From assembly GCA_025506515.1 (NCBI GenBank), contig CM046443.1, forward strand, positions 22,493,898-22,557,897: a DNA stretch of 64,000 nt, given 5' to 3'. The notes under the pieces were generated by a model. That model was not told the DNA's origin. It did not search any database and was given only the letters and a program-made list of their open reading frames with translations. This document shows, in pieces, positions 21,469 to 34,039 of the stretch (the first letter of the stretch is position 1; every line of letters begins with the position of its first letter). The position numbers and the translations under genes are program-made. This DNA is from Flaveria trinervia. Taxonomy: Eukaryota; Streptophyta; Magnoliopsida; Asterales; Asteraceae.

Positions 21469-23960
21469 AAATATGAAAAACATCAAAAATATTTTAAAAC
21501 ATCAGAAAAACCACAAAAAGAAGTCAAGTCTTATGAAGAAAAGAATCTTGGGAAATGATATAATTACAGTCATTATATCATTCACTGTGCTTAATTTCAA
21601 AATGTAAAAGACTGAAATGACTTACCAGATATGTTGGTAGGCTCAACTTGGAAGTAAAGATACATGCAGTGATGAATTAAAGACACATTCAATTGTGAAA
21701 CACTCATCACAAAATACAGGTATGTATTGGCTTATCTGAATGCATGTGTGTGTAGTAGCCTAAACACCAGGTAATGATACTTTATGAATCTCTTTCACCA
21801 CATCATGTTTCATCTTTGTTTTGCTGAGCAAAGACCTGATAAAACTTGCACATAGTGCAGATGTCATGATCCAAAAGATTCTCAATGTGGAACACATCCA
21901 AAATTGGATGAATCAACAAAGCAATACATTCCAAGTGAATGAACAAAAGAATCCTATCATGCATCACCTTCCAAAGTGAAGTGAAAAGAATCCCAATAAG
22001 GATCAACATGAAATAGGATCAAATTAAAAGAATCCCAATGAGGATCAGTGAAAATGAGATTTCATGACTTAAGTAACCCGGTAAGAAAAGCTGTGAAAAG
22101 TTCTACCACGCATTGTATAAGGAGGGTTGATCATTTCATGCTTATGTGTGTGAGGTACACATTGAATAATAAATCAACCAAAACATGATAAAAGTCATAT
22201 GCATCAAAATATCAACCAGGTATGAGCTTAAGAGGACAAACATACCTCCAATCATCAAGTTCATAATCATGTCCATTTAATCATAAAGGATGCACATGTG
22301 TAATGAAAGATTGATATGATCCCTACAAAGATATCTTTCTCTTCATTATTAATATTAATTAAAATAATATTCAAAACTTTTAAATCTTTAAAGTTTCTCT
22401 CCAAATGTGGACATAAACTTTAGGGGGAGAAATTTAAAATTTTTGAGTAAGTTACAAAAAGAATTTTTTAGTTGGTGTTGTTGCAATAAGTCATACCATT
22501 ATATCTCAGCTTATGTAGATTCTTAGAAGCATGATAAGCTCAAGATCTGTCAAAATTGGGAAACTTGTATTAGTTGTAACATACAAGTCAATCCAAGCAA
22601 AAATTGACAACTTCAACGGTGAACTTCATAAGAAAATTCAATCAAGGACACCTCTTCCTAAAATGAATAATCAATTCAATCACATGAACTTTTGATTATG
22701 TTCAAAAGGTAATGCAGGTAAGTGCATTAGTTAATGCGGGTGAAGGTAACCCATGCATATGACTAAGCGGGCAACAATAATTTTTGAAGTGCAACAATGC
22801 GGACAATGATTTTACTCTACTGCATTAGTGTGTGAAGTGAATGTGAAGTTTACACTACCGCATTTGATACAGTTAACAAATGTGTACGAAGAGGTCTCTA
22901 TCGCATTTGATACAGTGATGTGTTGACTTGTCAACCGCATTTGTAGTTGCACAAATGGAATTTGTTCTATCACATTTGTTACTATGCATATTCGGATATG
23001 GTAAAACAAGCAATTCAACCGCATTTGTTACAATGTTCTTCCGCATTTACTACAACTCAAATGCGGGCAGCCAAAATTTCAAGTTTAAACTTCCGCATTT
23101 ACAACAGTACACAAATGCAGATAGAATAAAAATTAAGAAACAAAACTTCCGCATTAGTAATAGTAGTGTAATGCGGACAGTTAGTCAAAAATTAAACCTT
23201 CCGCATTAACTACAGTCACAAATGCGGATGACCAAAAGAAGTCAAATGCGGACTGTCCATGTCAAAAGTTTGTCTTTCGCATTTGCTACAGTCAACAAAT
23301 GCGGACGATCAAAATTAAACAAATTAACCTTCAGCATTTGCTACAGTGTTGACTGTATTTGCTTGTAAACTTGTAAAATTTCTCAAATTGTTTTATTGAC
23401 TATTTAAAGGAATTCAAACGGTCATTTAATACTTTTCAAATTTGAGAGAACTTATAGTGAGACAAGCGCAATACTACAGTACACCACCATCAATCATTAT
23501 CATCACCACAATCATTCAAAGATTTTGTTGTGTTTCATCCTTAAACATTCTTATCATCGATTCAGAACCACAGTCGTTTCGAAGATAAGGTATAACTTCA
23601 ACAGATTTTGAAACCAAAACCTAAGTATCGGATTGTTACCCTAAATCAACAATGAACCAGAAAACTATTAAGAACACCAAAATCAAACCTATTAATGTGA
23701 TTAAATACACATTTTCGAACTCAATAAACATATAAATTGATTGGAATTCAACTGATATTGAAAACCATGATAACCATGCTTATTGAAAAAAACAGAGCAA
23801 TGTGAAAAAGAAAATTGTGAAACTAATCAGAGTCATATTAACAAATCAAAGTAAAGTTAAAGTCAAAATTGTTGACTAACACACATGTGTCTTGTGCAGA
23901 TTACATGGTAAACCTTACATGGAGCAAGCTCCATAACGTCAGTGTTATCTAAACCCTGAT
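21469..23960 (+). promoter_or_regulatory. pol-ORF2 spacer of E with RM boxes and TATA-like site
   Basis: 2.5 kb without a credible gene. 22418-22437 holds a polypurine-tract-like CTTTAGGGGGAGAAATTT. 22705-23350 is an array of CCGCATT(T)/AATGCGG words, the same word that fills the LTR of this family. A TATA-like TATTTAAAG is at 23401-23409, followed by a CA-rich leader and a candidate intron (23590-23899) before ORF2. The layout copies that of the LTR promoter (boxes, then TATA), which suggests a separate ORF2 promoter (inference). Env-proximal repeated motifs are known in Sireviruses. Confidence 0.6.
23590..23899 (+). other. candidate 5'-leader intron of ORF2 in E
   Basis: GATAAG/GTATAAC donor at 23590 and TTGACTAAC...GTCTTGTGCAG acceptor ending at 23899, with a branch-point-like CTAAC about 25 nt upstream of the AG. 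It is 310 bp and AT-rich, downstream of the TATA-like site and just before the ORF2 start. Based on consensus only. Confidence 0.4.
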
Positions 23961-26900
23961 ATGCCTGAAGCTGAAGGTCTCAGAGATATGATAAGATTCT
24001 TATCTACCACAAGGGTAGCATTTTCCATGACAGTAAGACCAACAATCTACGAGAATCCCATCAGGTCATTCTGGGAATCAGCTGAAGTGGTTGAAGAGGA
24101 TGGAGTAAAAACTCTAACTGGGAAGATCTACAATGAACTCACTCTGAGGATTACAGAAGAATCAGTTAGAAGATGTCTGAAATTCAATGATAATGCAGAT
24201 GATCCTCTTGAATTGGATGATGAGGAAATAACCACATTTTTCTCTCAAATTGGTTATGAAGGGAGTTATGAAGCAAAACAGATAGTCAAAGGATTAGTGG
24301 ATCTGCCTTGGAGATTCCTAATTCATATGTTCCAACATTGTCTGTCTAAAAGGAAAACATGTGGAATGACATTCCAGTCCTCACATCTTCTGCAATCTGT
24401 GCTCTCTGCACCAAGAGAAGGTTTAACATGTCTGCATATGTATTCAATGGCCTAATATCCAACAATAAAGAGGGTTGAGATACAAGTTTCTAATGTATCC
24501 CAGATTCATTCAATGTCTAATCAATGAATCATTTCATGACATTGTTTATGAAGGACCTGTACTTTACATTCCTCATTATGATGCAAGATCCTATAAGTAC
24601 ATCAAGAAGAAGGACCCAAGGAACTTCTACAGTGGTGCCCCTTCACCCTTTCTTCCATGGATGCTTCAACAAATACACCAAGCAGGTCAAGCACAACCAC
24701 CTCCACAACCAATAGCTCAACCAACTTAACTACCATCACCAATACCATCACCAATACCACCACCACAACCATCACCAATACCATCACCAATACCATCACC
24801 AATACCACCACCACAACCATCACCAATACCATCACCAATGCCATCACCATAACATATACCACAACCTTCTACACAACTATCTCTTCAAATATTACCTCAA
24901 CCATCATCTCTTCCATCACCACAACAAACACCACCAATGACCACTCAACCTATACCAGCACATCATCGATCTCTAATATCATCACACTAATCACCTAATT
25001 CTCCTTACCAACCTTTACCATCATCACTTGATCAACCTACTGAACTAGAAGGATCAACAAGTGCATCCAAATTATCAAAATCATCATCTGATGATGAGGA
25101 TCATCATGATCAAACGAAAGCTGTGAAAGAACCTTCGGAGGCTGCTCCGTCAGAGAGCTATGTTGAATCAAACATAAATAGGCCTGATGAAAAGGATGAA
25201 TTAATAACTGAGTTATTACTCAAAGTAGAAAGGATAGAAAGAACTTTGAACAGGAGAGCAGGAATCATCAATGACAGAATCCTGGAACTTGATGAAAAAG
25301 AAAGTGAATTGAAAGATCTCAAAGAAAAATATGCAGTTGAAAGAAAAGAACAAGACAAAGGGATTGAAAATTTTAAAGCTGCACTAAAACACTGAAGAGA
25401 AGAAGTGAGTGGACATATAGATAGTCTTGAAATACAAACTATTGCCATGGAGGAACAAGAAAAGGAAATTCAGAGCTAGACCAAAAGAATATCCGAGCTT
25501 GAAGTTATGATCAAAAGAACTGATGTGAAGGACGATGATGAGAAAGAAAAAAAAGAAAAGGTTGATGATAAGGACAACAATTCAATAGATGAGAATGAAG
25601 AACAACTAGATGATGACGATCAAACTAAGATCAAAGACCAGAGCCTTGACATGGTAGTGTATTCTGGAAACACTGGTTACTCAGACTCAGAAAAGGGTGA
25701 ATTTGAAGAACTCTTCAATGCTTTGGATAGTTTTGCTTCTGAACAACTTAGCATTGATGATGATTTATGGGAATTCATAAACAATCAAAGAACCGAGGCA
25801 GAGCCTATTGTCTTTACTCCCAAATCACTATTGCCTTTGGAAAAGGAATTAACTCTGCAAATTGTCTCTGCCATATCATTAACTGAAAAACAAAAAGAAG
25901 AACTCAAAGAAAGATATGAACAAGAAAGGAAAGAAGAATTGTAGCTGAACAAAGTGAAATGAAGGATCAAGAGCCAAGTACACCTAAAAAGCTACCTGAA
26001 CTAGAAGATCAAACTGAAACCTCTAGCAATAGACACTGAATTGTAGCTGAACAAAGTGAAATGACTTATGAGAGAATGAAAGAAGAGGAAGAAAAAGTGA
26101 AATTGTTGCTTGATCCAACAATAGACACTGAATATGAGAAGACAATGAAAAAGGACTCTCCAAAACATAAAGACTCATCCTTGAAGAAATCCAGAAGGTA
26201 TGAAATTCCACTGCCAAGAAGAGGTCCCCTACAAAAGCTGTCTCAAATGAAGAAATCAACCTCATACCATGAATCATTATTTCCTGATCCTTATAACATG
26301 TTTGATAAGGAAATGAAGGAATATCTCTCAAGTCAGGGATTCACAAAAAGAAAGATTGCCAACATGAAGACAAATTCTTTAAGGGCTGCAACACTTCAAC
26401 TGATAATGAAAAGAAAGATAAACTCAAGAAACTAGAAGAAGAGTTGTCAAGGACCAAACCCAGAAGCTGAATGTCAGCTGAAGACATGTTGTTGAACATA
26501 AAAGACCAAGAACTACTTGCCCCAGTGCTCCACAAATACCCTGAATGGTTTGCAGAACCATCTTAGTTGAAGCTACAAAAAGGATTGACTACTGCTGAAC
26601 TGATCAAAGGGGTGTCTACTCCCAAAGGGGAAGATAGATCAGAAGATAATAGCATGGAAGTATGATAGCACATGGAACATGTTCATGGTGAAGAGAATCT
26701 CAGGGCTAGTACAATTCTTTACAGAGTACTCAACTCTAGTAAATGCCCTTGAGATTCATGATTTGAAAGAGCTAGCTCAACTTGAACTGATCAATCATGC
26801 AACTATGTTCAGGGGATATGAATTTGAGAACATACTTAAGATGTTCAGAAGGACAAACAACTTCAATTTATTAAAGACAATTTGCTTAAGAAAAGATAAA

Positions 26901-27606
26901 ACTTTTGTTAATCCCCTAGATAAGAAGAAAAAGGTGGAAGCAGAGGAAATTGTATTCCCCGAGTTGAAGGTAAAGCCAACTGAGTCATTGAAGAAAAAGT
27001 AGTATCTCTTACTCATTCTTTCACTCCCATCTCAAATGTGTACTATGATGAGAAAACCTATGAGATGGTGATGGAAAGGAAGTGGGGAGGAAAAGAAGGA
27101 GCTGATATCAGACTTTTCAGTGGATATGAAGTAAGATTACTTGATGAATCATACATCCACTACATTTATACTAGGCACTTCAGGGATGTAAACAACAAAT
27201 TGGTGAACAAGACATGCACTTCTTCCTGAAATGCATCAAGTTGTTGAAACTGGCCTATGATAGAATAAAGATTAAAAAAGATAAAAGGAAGAAAAAGAAA
27301 ACACCACTGCAACTTGGAAACATTGTTAAGCTTGAAGTGGATGTAGGAGGGAGTTTATTGATTCATAGAGATGGTCTTTCCACAATCTCCATATGGGAAC
27401 CGATTTCTCTGAGAAAGTTACCAATGAAAGCCATCTACAACATGAGCAAAATGAAAATACATGTCCTGAGTAGAGACAGGATGTCAGAAGCAACTGATTT
27501 TGTAAACATGATCAAGGCCATTCTGGATCCCATCAAAGCTACATTCATACTACGTCCTCAAGACCCAGCTGAATCTTCACAACAGCAATCACCTCCTAAA
27601 CATTGA
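23961..27606 (+). pseudogene. ORF2 (env-like gene) of Sirevirus E, broken
   Basis: Starts near 23961 (MPEAEGLRDMIRFLS); an upstream ATG at 23903 is also possible. The N-terminal part (23961-24455, then 24475-24729 after a frameshift) has features shared with F and G: TIYENPIRSFWESAEVV, FFSQIGYEG and a MYPRFIQ-type motif. Next come a Pro-Ser-Pro-Ile-Pro repeat (24725-24850), acidic coiled-coil segments (25123-25395, 25507-25944, 26061-26435), a region ending in KKK (26679-27002), and a C-terminal domain (27038-27606) with LSTISIWEPISLRKLPMKAI. Stops and shifts divide it. I see no signal peptide or membrane helix, so 'envelope' is only a positional name. Function unknown. Confidence 0.75.
24725..24850 (+). 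repeat. 12-bp-based minisatellite encoding a PSPIP repeat in ORF2
   Basis: CCATCACCAATA units, with CCACCACAA interruptions, repeat in the ORF2 frame and encode a Pro/Ser/Ile repeat joining the globular N-terminal part to the coiled coils. Confidence 0.85.
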
Positions 27607-27629
27607 AGAAAACTAGGTTGTATAATCCT

Positions 27630-27641
27630 TAGGGGGAGTAT
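27630..27641 (+). other. polypurine tract of E
   Basis: TAGGGGGAGTAT immediately before the 3' LTR start TGTTGCACC at 27642. Confidence 0.85.
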
Positions 27642-28327
27642 TGTTGCACCCTGAAAGGATCATACATACCAACTCAATGGGTGAATTGATGATTGTTCAG
27701 CTGGAATCCCACAAGTCCAAGATGCAATGCGGATGAAGATCCGCAAGAAAAAATACCAAGTGTTATCTTCCGCATTAGTTAATGCGGAAGACAAAAATCT
27801 GATGCGGACAAGTGTTTACTCTTCCCCATTAACTAATGCGGAAGACATAATACTTATGCTGAAGAACAAGTTACTCTTCCGCATTGACTAATGTAGAAGA
27901 ACAAAAGAAGATGCAGACAAGACTTTGATCATCTGCATTAAGAAATGCGGATGACCAACTTACTAATGCTGATGATCAAGTGGAAATGCTGATCAAGATT
28001 ATCTTATCCGCATTTGTCAATGCGGATGAACAAGTAGAGATGCGGATTAAGACTTAGACTAGTTTCTGATGTAATAAATCAGGGGTAGTTTAGTCATTTT
28101 GTAAAGGCATCTTGTCTTGTCTATAAATAGAATAGTTAACCTCGTACTGAGGTGACGGTTGATAGATAGAGAATTTTTGTTGTAATTATTCTCTGTAACT
28201 TATCATCTTTCAAATATTAATACAAACAACATTTATAAGTAATTGTCTTGCTTGAATGCTCCTTGATTGTTTGTTTCACCACTCAATCATTGACTTGATT
28301 ATCATATTCGATACTTAATCCCAGTCA
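27642..28327 (+). repeat. 3' LTR of Sirevirus E
   Basis: 686 bp, TGTTGCACC...GTCA, about 70 bp shorter than the 5' LTR because of missing dyad units and a deletion near the 3' end. The dyad array is 27725-28045 and TATAAATA is 28122-28129. It is followed by GACGG (28328-28332), the target duplication. Confidence 0.9.
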
Positions 28328-29960
28328 GACGGGCAATGATGTTTGGGTTATAGAGAGTGTTTTAGGTATAAGGATGGATAGTAGAGGTGGTTATTATGAT
28401 TGAGTGGGTGAGAAAGAGGGTATGGTTGATGGTGTGGGTTTAGGAGTGTATGGTTCAGAGGTTGGCTCGGTTTTAATAGGGAAAGTGAAAGGGATTGGTT
28501 CAGGTTAAGGTTGAGGTTGAGGTGTTGGTTTTTGAGGTCATCCACTGTACTCTCCTATACATCTCTTTCATTTTTCCTGAGCAAATGTCAGCCTTAACGT
28601 CATTGACATGTCGCTGCAGGGTTTTTTTACATGGGACACACTTGCCTGCTAGAGAAGCCATGGGCCCTGAGATAATCTTTCATTCATGCTTCGTCACCCA
28701 TCTTCTTGACACTAGCAAGTTCAGCTTCTTCCTCTTTCTTCTTCCTCTCTTTCAGCTTCTCCCTAACAACCTTTTTTCTCTCTTTCTCCATTTGATCTTG
28801 TTCTTTCTTAAAAAGCCACAAGATCATATCATTGTTATGAGGAGTTAATTAATTAAGAGAGAATCCCTTAGAGCTTAGGAAAGCTATTTTTCACTCTTGA
28901 GCTACTTGTCAACTTCTTCTTTCTTTCTTTTCTTTCTTCCTCTAAGGCCAACCTAGCTACTTTTTTTTGCTCAATCCACAATAGCTACTTGTTTTTGCTC
29001 AATCCACAATCAGCTCCTCTAGTTGTAGTAGGAGCACATCTTCACTAATAGCTCTAAGATTGACAAGCCTGTTAATGATCTCCACCCTCCTTCTATTGTT
29101 GATAACCTCCTAGTTGGCTATAGTTGCCTTGCTACTTGCAGCTAGTAGCTTCCCAGTGGGGAGTCTACCTGTTCTGTTCAGATTCACCAACCTTTCTTCT
29201 TCTAGAACTTCTTCTGTATTAATCTTCCTCTTCCCTTTAATGTCTTTGGAAGATTAAGACTTGGGAGGTTCTTATGTAGAGGTTTCAGGTTGGGAGGTGG
29301 TGATTGGAGCATGAGGTGATAGTGGTGTTTAAGTGAGGGGTAAGCTGAGAAAGTCCACACTCTTTACCTAGGATGCTAGTTCAAGAATTACATCTATGAT
29401 AATTAGATCCTGGGAAAGAGAAAATAACCCTTCCGTAGCTTACATCTTAGCTTCGGAAGTTTGTGGGAATGCACTATCTGTCCTCAACTATTTCAGTTGC
29501 TAGGCCATGAGTCCCCATATCCCCTTTGAAATCAACCTTGGGTTCATGTAGACCTTAGGTTGACAAACTTCTTGGATAGTGGTAGAAGGTGCATTCAACC
29601 TTTGAAGCTCTTCAACACCAAAAGTATGCCATATCAACATCCGGACTCGGTTGTTCAATGGAAGATCTTATCAGGAAATTGGAAAAGAACCTGTTTAGAT
29701 TTTTAAGCATCCTTGAGTCCACCTGGAGAATGATTGGATGAGGCTTAGGAAAAAATATTATTTGTTGAGCAGGATATCTTGAGGTCAAGGTGGAAAAATC
29801 TAAACTCTATGGTTCCTCATGTGTTTTTCTTTTAACACTCTCCTCCTTTTTGGTTGCATCATCTTGAGTGGTTGATGAACTAGAGGAAGAGACCAAAGAG
29901 AATTCAATTGGTACATGCCTAATAGATCTCTCAGTCTGTTTCTTAGCTACTTTGGCCTTG
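28328..29960 (-). pseudogene. ORF2 (env-like) middle part of Sirevirus D
   Basis: Continuation of D on the other side of E; the 5-bp duplication GACGG is at 13803-13807 and 28328-28332. Minus-strand reading shows, from 29960 down: a Lys-rich stretch, a Ser-rich stretch, a segment with YPAQQIIFFPKPHPIIL, then long Lys/Glu/Arg-rich coiled-coil-like sequence at 28780-28990. All frames carry stops. The gene's N-terminal end and the rest of D are missing: at about 29960 the sequence changes to an Athila-like repeat. No host gene is visible in this stretch. Confidence 0.55.
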
Positions 29961-31085
29961 GACCAAACTTGATACAACTTATGTAATGAAGGAGACTATC
30001 ATCCTGATAAGATTTTGAATTCCAAGGCTTGGTGGATCGATGTTGAGCCTTCAAAGCTGCTTGGTCGGTGTAATGGTTTGCCCCCTCCCGTGTTTCATTT
30101 GACTCATGTGATGAATCATCATAATGCTCAATCACGTGTCGGCTATCTTTGGTGCCAGGGAGAGGATCGCGTATCATCATGGTCATTTGTTCATTGGTGA
30201 ACCCATCGACTTTCAAATCTTCTTCTTAGTGTGGTTTTTCATTGATCACCACGGTTGACTTCCCATAAATTAATGCATCTAAATTATCAAGGTCGCTAAC
30301 TGGGTTCAACCATTCTTCTTTCCCTTCCACAAAAAGTATGCATACCAATTTTTCTCCAAAATCGTCCCCCCAAGATGTGATATTGTGGTTCGTGGTTTAC
30401 CAATCCGGGAAACTAGGGAGAACCATTTACAGCTCATCCATGACCTCCTCCCATTGTTCTTTCCTTTGTGATTCCTTAAATTTTTGCTTGTTATTGGTCA
30501 ACTCAAGGGGATAAAGTAATTGTGGCTCATCAAACTCAAATGCATTTTAACTAGAGATGGGACTTGTGTTTAATCCATTATCATCTCAAGTTTTGATTCA
30601 TGCTTTAACACATTAAAATATGAAACAGGATTGCTGTAACTTTCACCCTCCAGCTGTAATTTGGTACTCTGACGTGTGCTGCAAGATGAACTATCCTATA
30701 GAAGGTGGACATATATCTTATTAAGTTCAAGACTTACCGCCTCTAATAGACGGTGTTGTTCGGTGAGTTTGATAACATTACTTCCTTGTTGCTTAAACTT
30801 GTATTGATTACAACCGATGATAGGTTTTGAAAACATATTAGTTCCTTGTTGTAGCAACTCATATAATGATGGACGGGGTTTAGTTTGGAATGATGTTATA
30901 GTAGACTCCTCAAATGGTTGTGAATAAGGATGCGGCTCTTCATAATAATCTGTGCGGTACCCCTTAAAATGATAACACTATGGTGTGTAATGAGGTCCTC
31001 CATTGATCTCGTACCAGATTCCGTCATGGTAATTCACATGATCTAATTGGTATCCTCCATAGTAACTCTCGTAGTCGTGATCCAT
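29961..31085 (-). pseudogene. gag-like N-terminal segment of Athila-like element, copy 1
   Basis: Starts at 31085 (MDHDYESYYGGYQLDHVNYHD), about 160 bp inside the primer site, as expected for gag. Stops appear after about 35 codons and again later. The last part (29961-30216) matches copy 2 at the nucleotide level. I recognise no domain beyond this position-based assignment. Confidence 0.45.
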
Positions 31086-31243
31086 GAAAGTCACTACAAA
31101 CGACGCTTAAACGAAAAGATCATGGGAATTGGATTAAAATGAAACAAAAATAAGAGAAATAAAATATACACAAAAACAAAAAGATCTTAAAATTTGCACG
31201 GCTACTTAAATTAGCAACTTCGATCTTTCATGAAAGAACCGTG

Positions 31244-31261
31244 TCCTCAGCAACGGCGCCA
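31244..31261 (-). other. primer-binding site, Athila-like copy 1 (tRNA-Asp type)
   Basis: The minus strand reads TGGCGCCGTTGCTGAGGA, 6 bases inside the LTR end (TG at 31268 on the plus strand). A decayed equivalent lies at 35056-35073. Confidence 0.7.
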
Positions 31262-31267
31262 AAAACT

Positions 31268-34029
31268 TGATGTGTGTAAAGTATATATATATATTATATA
31301 TATATATATATATTTAGTAAGGATTTTTCACACAATTGAGCTTTAATTTAATAAAAGATTATCATTCTTTATAAAACTACACATAATAGACAAGTGCACC
31401 TATCACATAGTAGTATAATCTTAGGTAAGAATCGAGTATCAATCCGTGAAAACAATAGCTCCCAATACTAAATCATCGTCACTATTTAACCGATCAATTG
31501 AGTTTGGATTTGCAAATACTGAATTAACTGAAATGATTAGCAAGTTAAACTAATAAACCAAGAAATTAAGGATGAAGATATACAATCAATAAAGATACCA
31601 CTTGGATTTTGATTCCAATTTGCAATGAGTTAACAACTAACACAAACTCAAGGTGAGACCATCCGGAAGTAGCCTAAACCCCCGTCAAGGATATCTAGAC
31701 ATATAACCATTCAGAAAGCTAGAAAGATAAACACATAATAGCCACCTAAAGTTATGCCATGAGGTGATAAAGACACATAATACATAGATGTGATATTAAA
31801 GATCAATTAGACTTCCGTTAAGGCTATCTAATTCCACAAATCTTTGGAAGGTTAATAGGATAAACACATGATAACCACCTCAACTTGGATAAAATAGAGA
31901 AAACTACAATTACTCTTTAACTCATATTTTTCATACCACGATTACAAAACATTTTATAACCAATGAAAAGATAGATTCATGACATACACTAAGGTATTCT
32001 CAAACATAAGCATAAGGATGCACATTTGACCAATTCTACTAAGCCTTCAAACTTTATTCACCATTCCTTGTCAAATGTCATAATATTACAAACAAAAGAT
32101 ACAATTATATGTATAAGTCTTGTAAGAACATCAAGTTTTCCAATATAGCATGCTTACAATACCCACAACGTTGAACATTTCATCAAACTAGAACAAACAC
32201 AAACAAACAATGAAGAATAATCAAGTTTCATTATAGCATCAATATAAACATCTCCAAGAATCATGTATAAGTTATTAAATGTTGCTAGGTTTTATCTTAT
32301 CCAAGTGATAGTAAGTTTTAGCCCATGAGGCTTATAAAAAACACACCCAAACTCAAGAACAATAAAGAACTCATAGTAGATCTAGAGAAGTTCAAACCAA
32401 TCTTGAGTGAAATGAAGTGGATGATGATAAATCGTCCTTGAAAGTGTGAAATCTTCAATCTTGGCCTTCAAATCTCTTAAAAACTCTTGAAGTAGAACCA
32501 AAATCACCTAGAAGGGTGAGAGAGGCTAGGATTTGAGTTAATTTGAAAGTTATGTTGAAATGGGGGTGAAATTAGGTTAAAACCCCGATTTTGCTCCATA
32601 TGTGGCCATGTGGGATAAGTAAGGGGGTAGTGTAGGTAGCACTTTTTCACAGCATAATGCTGCACACCGACATGGCCATGTCGATTCAGGAGCTTTTCTT
32701 CACAAATTTCAGCTTTTCTTCAAATTTTTTTATCAAAAGTCATTAAATAAACACCGGGGACTACAACATTCAAAACATTTAATCACAAATATTACATGGA
32801 AAGAAAATTAACAACTAATTCAAAACATTTAATAAAGGAGCTCATACTACGATTCTTTTATCTAAAGCATACGCTTGGTCACTTTTGATCATTAATTCCT
32901 AATACGAAATATCAAAATTAATACATTATTCTTTTTTCATTTTTCTTTGATTCTTTTTCATATTTTTCTTATATATATATTTTCTCAAACTACTTTAACA
33001 TTCTGCAACAATATAACTAGAATTTACAAATTAGACAACTAACAAAAACCAGAATTTTACATAATGGTTTAAATATAAAAGGCAATTTGGGCTATGTGGG
33101 TTTAATATATAGGTAAAAACACAAAAACAGGATAGGCTCAACATCATAACTAGTGAAAATGAAAGGGTAGGGATAATGAAATGAAAGGGGTTACAATAAA
33201 TGGTTTAACTAATGCCTCTATCATTTTCATACAAAATTCTGTTTATGATCTTGATATGCATATTCTAGGCAAGTTCTAACATAGATGCACATCTGGCACA
33301 CTCAGAACCAACAAAAATAGTAAGCAAGCAGTGTAATCATGTTATCATATACGTTAAGGGCACGAAACACTTACAAAAATGGAGAGATAAAGGCATGATT
33401 TAGACACATACATATATATTATATTTTAGATTTGCAATGCTCATTGACTATTCACAACATTTTATCCAAAAACACAAGGTTTCTTGTAATTATGTGATGG
33501 CAATGCAAGCAATCATGTTATAGGTTCTAAATCAAATATTTGTGGATGCAATTTATTTAAAATTATAAAAAATCTTATAAAAAATAAGATCACTTTAGAA
33601 GGACCGACACAAAGTTCACAAAAACAAAAGAAAACCCCAATGTCCCCACACTTGAATTGTACATTGCCCTCAATGTACCAACAATATGCAAATGCATAGG
33701 GGTGTGAGAAAAGTGAACGAAAAACTCCATTGTTGAGATTCAATGAAAATGTTCAAGAAGTTCTCCAAAACATCAAAAATGATTTCATGCGAGAGGATTC
33801 CAACCAAAATGATCACTCCAAGAATCGCTCATTTAGTTTATGAGTCATTAGCTTGACTCGACCTTACATGCATAACATTCTAGGGCAAGTGATGGAACAA
33901 ATTACCAAACAGGTGGCTTATGATACTTGAAAATTCATCCAACCAACTTGATTTAGAGCATCTACCATAGGTTAGTGAAACATCTCATGGTAAACGCAAA
34001 GACAATACATAAGGGTTGTACCACCAACA
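31268..34029 (-). repeat. Athila-like LTR (copy 1) plus 3' internal remnant
   Basis: The left edge is the LTR 3' end (element orientation ...CACACATCA). A (TA)n microsatellite is at 31281-31315. 31320-32210 aligns with the partial LTR 35079-36005. The LTR's other boundary is unclear: 33500-33700 already looks like 3' internal sequence, so the true LTR is probably about 2.2 kb. No gene is visible. Confidence 0.5.
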
Positions 34030-34039
34030 TTTGTATTTG

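Larger units (their letters stand above)
13808..28327 (+). mobile_element. complete but decayed Sirevirus E, 14.5 kb
   Basis: LTR to LTR (5' LTR 13808-14564, 3' LTR 27642-28327), flanked by the 5-bp target duplication GACGG (13803-13807 and 28328-28332). Order: LTR, Met-tRNA primer site, gag, linker with three knuckles, gag stop and acceptor-like junction, protease, integrase, RT, RNase H, a 2.5-kb non-coding spacer with RM boxes, ORF2, polypurine tract, LTR. It inserted into ORF2 of D. Several nonsense codons, frameshifts and lost catalytic residues make it non-autonomous now. Confidence 0.95.

Noticed and set aside
24602..24862. Val/Met-rich minus-strand frame that looks like a membrane protein
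   Set aside because: Antisense shadow of the CCATCACCAATA minisatellite in ORF2 of E.
23961..27606. Calling ORF2 a true viral envelope gene
   Set aside because: In E, F, G and X I see no signal peptide, membrane-spanning helix or cleavage site; the region is acidic, proline-rich and coiled-coil. Only the position matches, so it is named ORF2 (env-like).
28328..29960. A host gene between E and the Athila-like fragment
   Set aside because: Every frame is broken, the composition is that of ORF2 coiled coils, and the 5-bp duplication shows continuity with the D ORF2 at 12902-13807.
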